Below, piece by piece: positions 5,381 to 5,883 of a stretch of DNA of 5,883 nt. Location: positions 1 through 5,883 of the forward strand of contig VXTA01000113.1 in assembly GCA_009837685.1 (NCBI GenBank), given 5' to 3'. The notes under the pieces were generated by a model. It saw nothing but the letters and a program-made list of their open reading frames with translations. It made no database searches and was not told the DNA's origin. Source of the DNA: Chloroflexota bacterium. GTDB lineage: Bacteria > Chloroflexota > Dehalococcoidia > Lucifugimonadales > Lucifugimonadaceae. Every line of letters begins with the position of its first letter. The first letter of the stretch is position 1. A program made the position numbers and the translations under genes.

Positions 5381-5883
5381 ACCCTCATTACCAAGTCACG
5401 CGCGAGTCGCCGTCATCGGTGCCGGAATAGCCGGATGCAGCGTCGCATACCACCTCACAAAGCTCGGGTGGCGTGACATCGTCGTTGTAGATCAGGGACC
5501 GCTGTTCAAGACCGGCGGATCTACGACGCACGCACCCGGAGGCGTATTCCAGATAAACGCGTCCAAGACCATGACTCGATTTGCTCGCTACACCGTAGAC
5601 GAGTGGGCAGAGTTGCAACTCGACGGAGAGCCGTGCACGAATCCGGTGGGCAGTCTCGAAGTCGCGTGGACCCCGGAGCGCCTCACAGACCTCAATCGCA
5701 AATCAGGATATGGGCGGAGCTGGGGCATCGAATCCCACGTCATCACCGCCGCTGAAGCCCGTGAATTCGTACCAATGCTTTCCGAACGGATCTTAGGCGC
5801 CCTCTACGTTCCGTCAGACAGCCTAACACCCGCGACCAAACCAGCAGAGGCGATGGCGCGAGCCGCGATGTCAAGCGGAGCGT
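5373..5883 (+). CDS. FAD-dependent dimethylglycine/sarcosine dehydrogenase-like oxidoreductase, N-terminal 170 residues (cut by right edge)
   Basis: Flavoprotein of the DAO superfamily that probably oxidises an N-methylated amino acid such as dimethylglycine or sarcosine, releasing a one-carbon unit. The Rossmann motif GAGIAG (16-21) follows a short beta strand. Strand 2 ends in VVVD, with D40 where glutamate is usual for binding the FAD ribose. GSTTHAPGG (49-57) matches GSTWHAAG of animal dimethylglycine dehydrogenase, whose histidine carries covalent FAD, so H53 is a candidate attachment site. VGSLEVAWTPERL and WGIESHVITAAEA also fit the family. Start ATG 5373 overlaps the NAPRT stop in ATGATTGA, suggesting translational coupling; its Shine-Dalgarno is weak. 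Relatives are usually 800 or more residues with a C-terminal GcvT-like folate domain, which would lie outside the window. Superfamily call is firm; substrate is inferred, and a simpler glycine or sarcosine oxidase without the folate domain is possible. Confidence 0.88.
   Translation, partial: MIEPSLPSHARVAVIGAGIAGCSVAYHLTKLGWRDIVVVDQGPLFKTGGSTTHAPGGVFQINASKTMTRFARYTVDEWAELQLDGEPCTNPVGSLEVAWTPERLTDLNRKSGYGRSWGIESHVITAAEAREFVPMLSERILGALYVPSDSLTPATKPAEAMARAAMSSGA

Overview
The window is dense bacterial coding sequence, GC-rich by eye, with short intergenic gaps and no rRNA, tRNA, CRISPR array, transposase or phage gene. It holds five protein genes, two of them cut by the window edges. Three read leftward on the minus strand: an Lhr-type helicase, a small four-helix membrane protein, and a hydroxyacid-oxoacid transhydrogenase. 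Two read rightward on the plus strand: a nicotinate phosphoribosyltransferase and an FAD-dependent dimethylglycine/sarcosine dehydrogenase-like protein. The two groups diverge from a gap of about 93 bp near position 4000. The host cannot be fixed from the sequence. The gene mix and the palindromic repeat would suit an environmental bacterium such as a SAR202-like Chloroflexota, but this is a low-confidence impression.

Left region (1-2125, minus): the first 708 residues of a large SF2 helicase of the Lhr family, running off the left edge. Motifs I, II, III and VI are intact. Between the two RecA-like domains lies a repeat element of about 134 bp (1284-1417), built from two near-identical 37-bp units around two hairpins. 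It is translated in frame as a Pro/Ser/Gly/Arg-rich insert and is the most unusual object in the window. It resembles in principle the protein-invading palindromic elements known from Rickettsia, though it is not that family.

Middle region (2179-3943, minus): a 140-residue membrane protein of unknown function with a good ribosome binding site, preceded by a transhydrogenase close to animal ADHFE1. That enzyme couples oxidation of 4-hydroxybutyrate to reduction of 2-oxoglutarate. Gaps of 58 and 53 bp make transhydrogenase, membrane protein and helicase a possible leftward operon, although their functions are not obviously linked.

Right region (4037-5883, plus): nicotinate phosphoribosyltransferase, starting at GTG, makes nicotinate mononucleotide for NAD. 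Its last 8 bases overlap the start of the flavoprotein dehydrogenase, so the two are probably translated together. The divergent cluster thus joins NAD salvage, an NAD-family dehydrogenase and a flavin amine dehydrogenase. A shared role in small-molecule catabolism and redox supply is plausible but inferred only from position.
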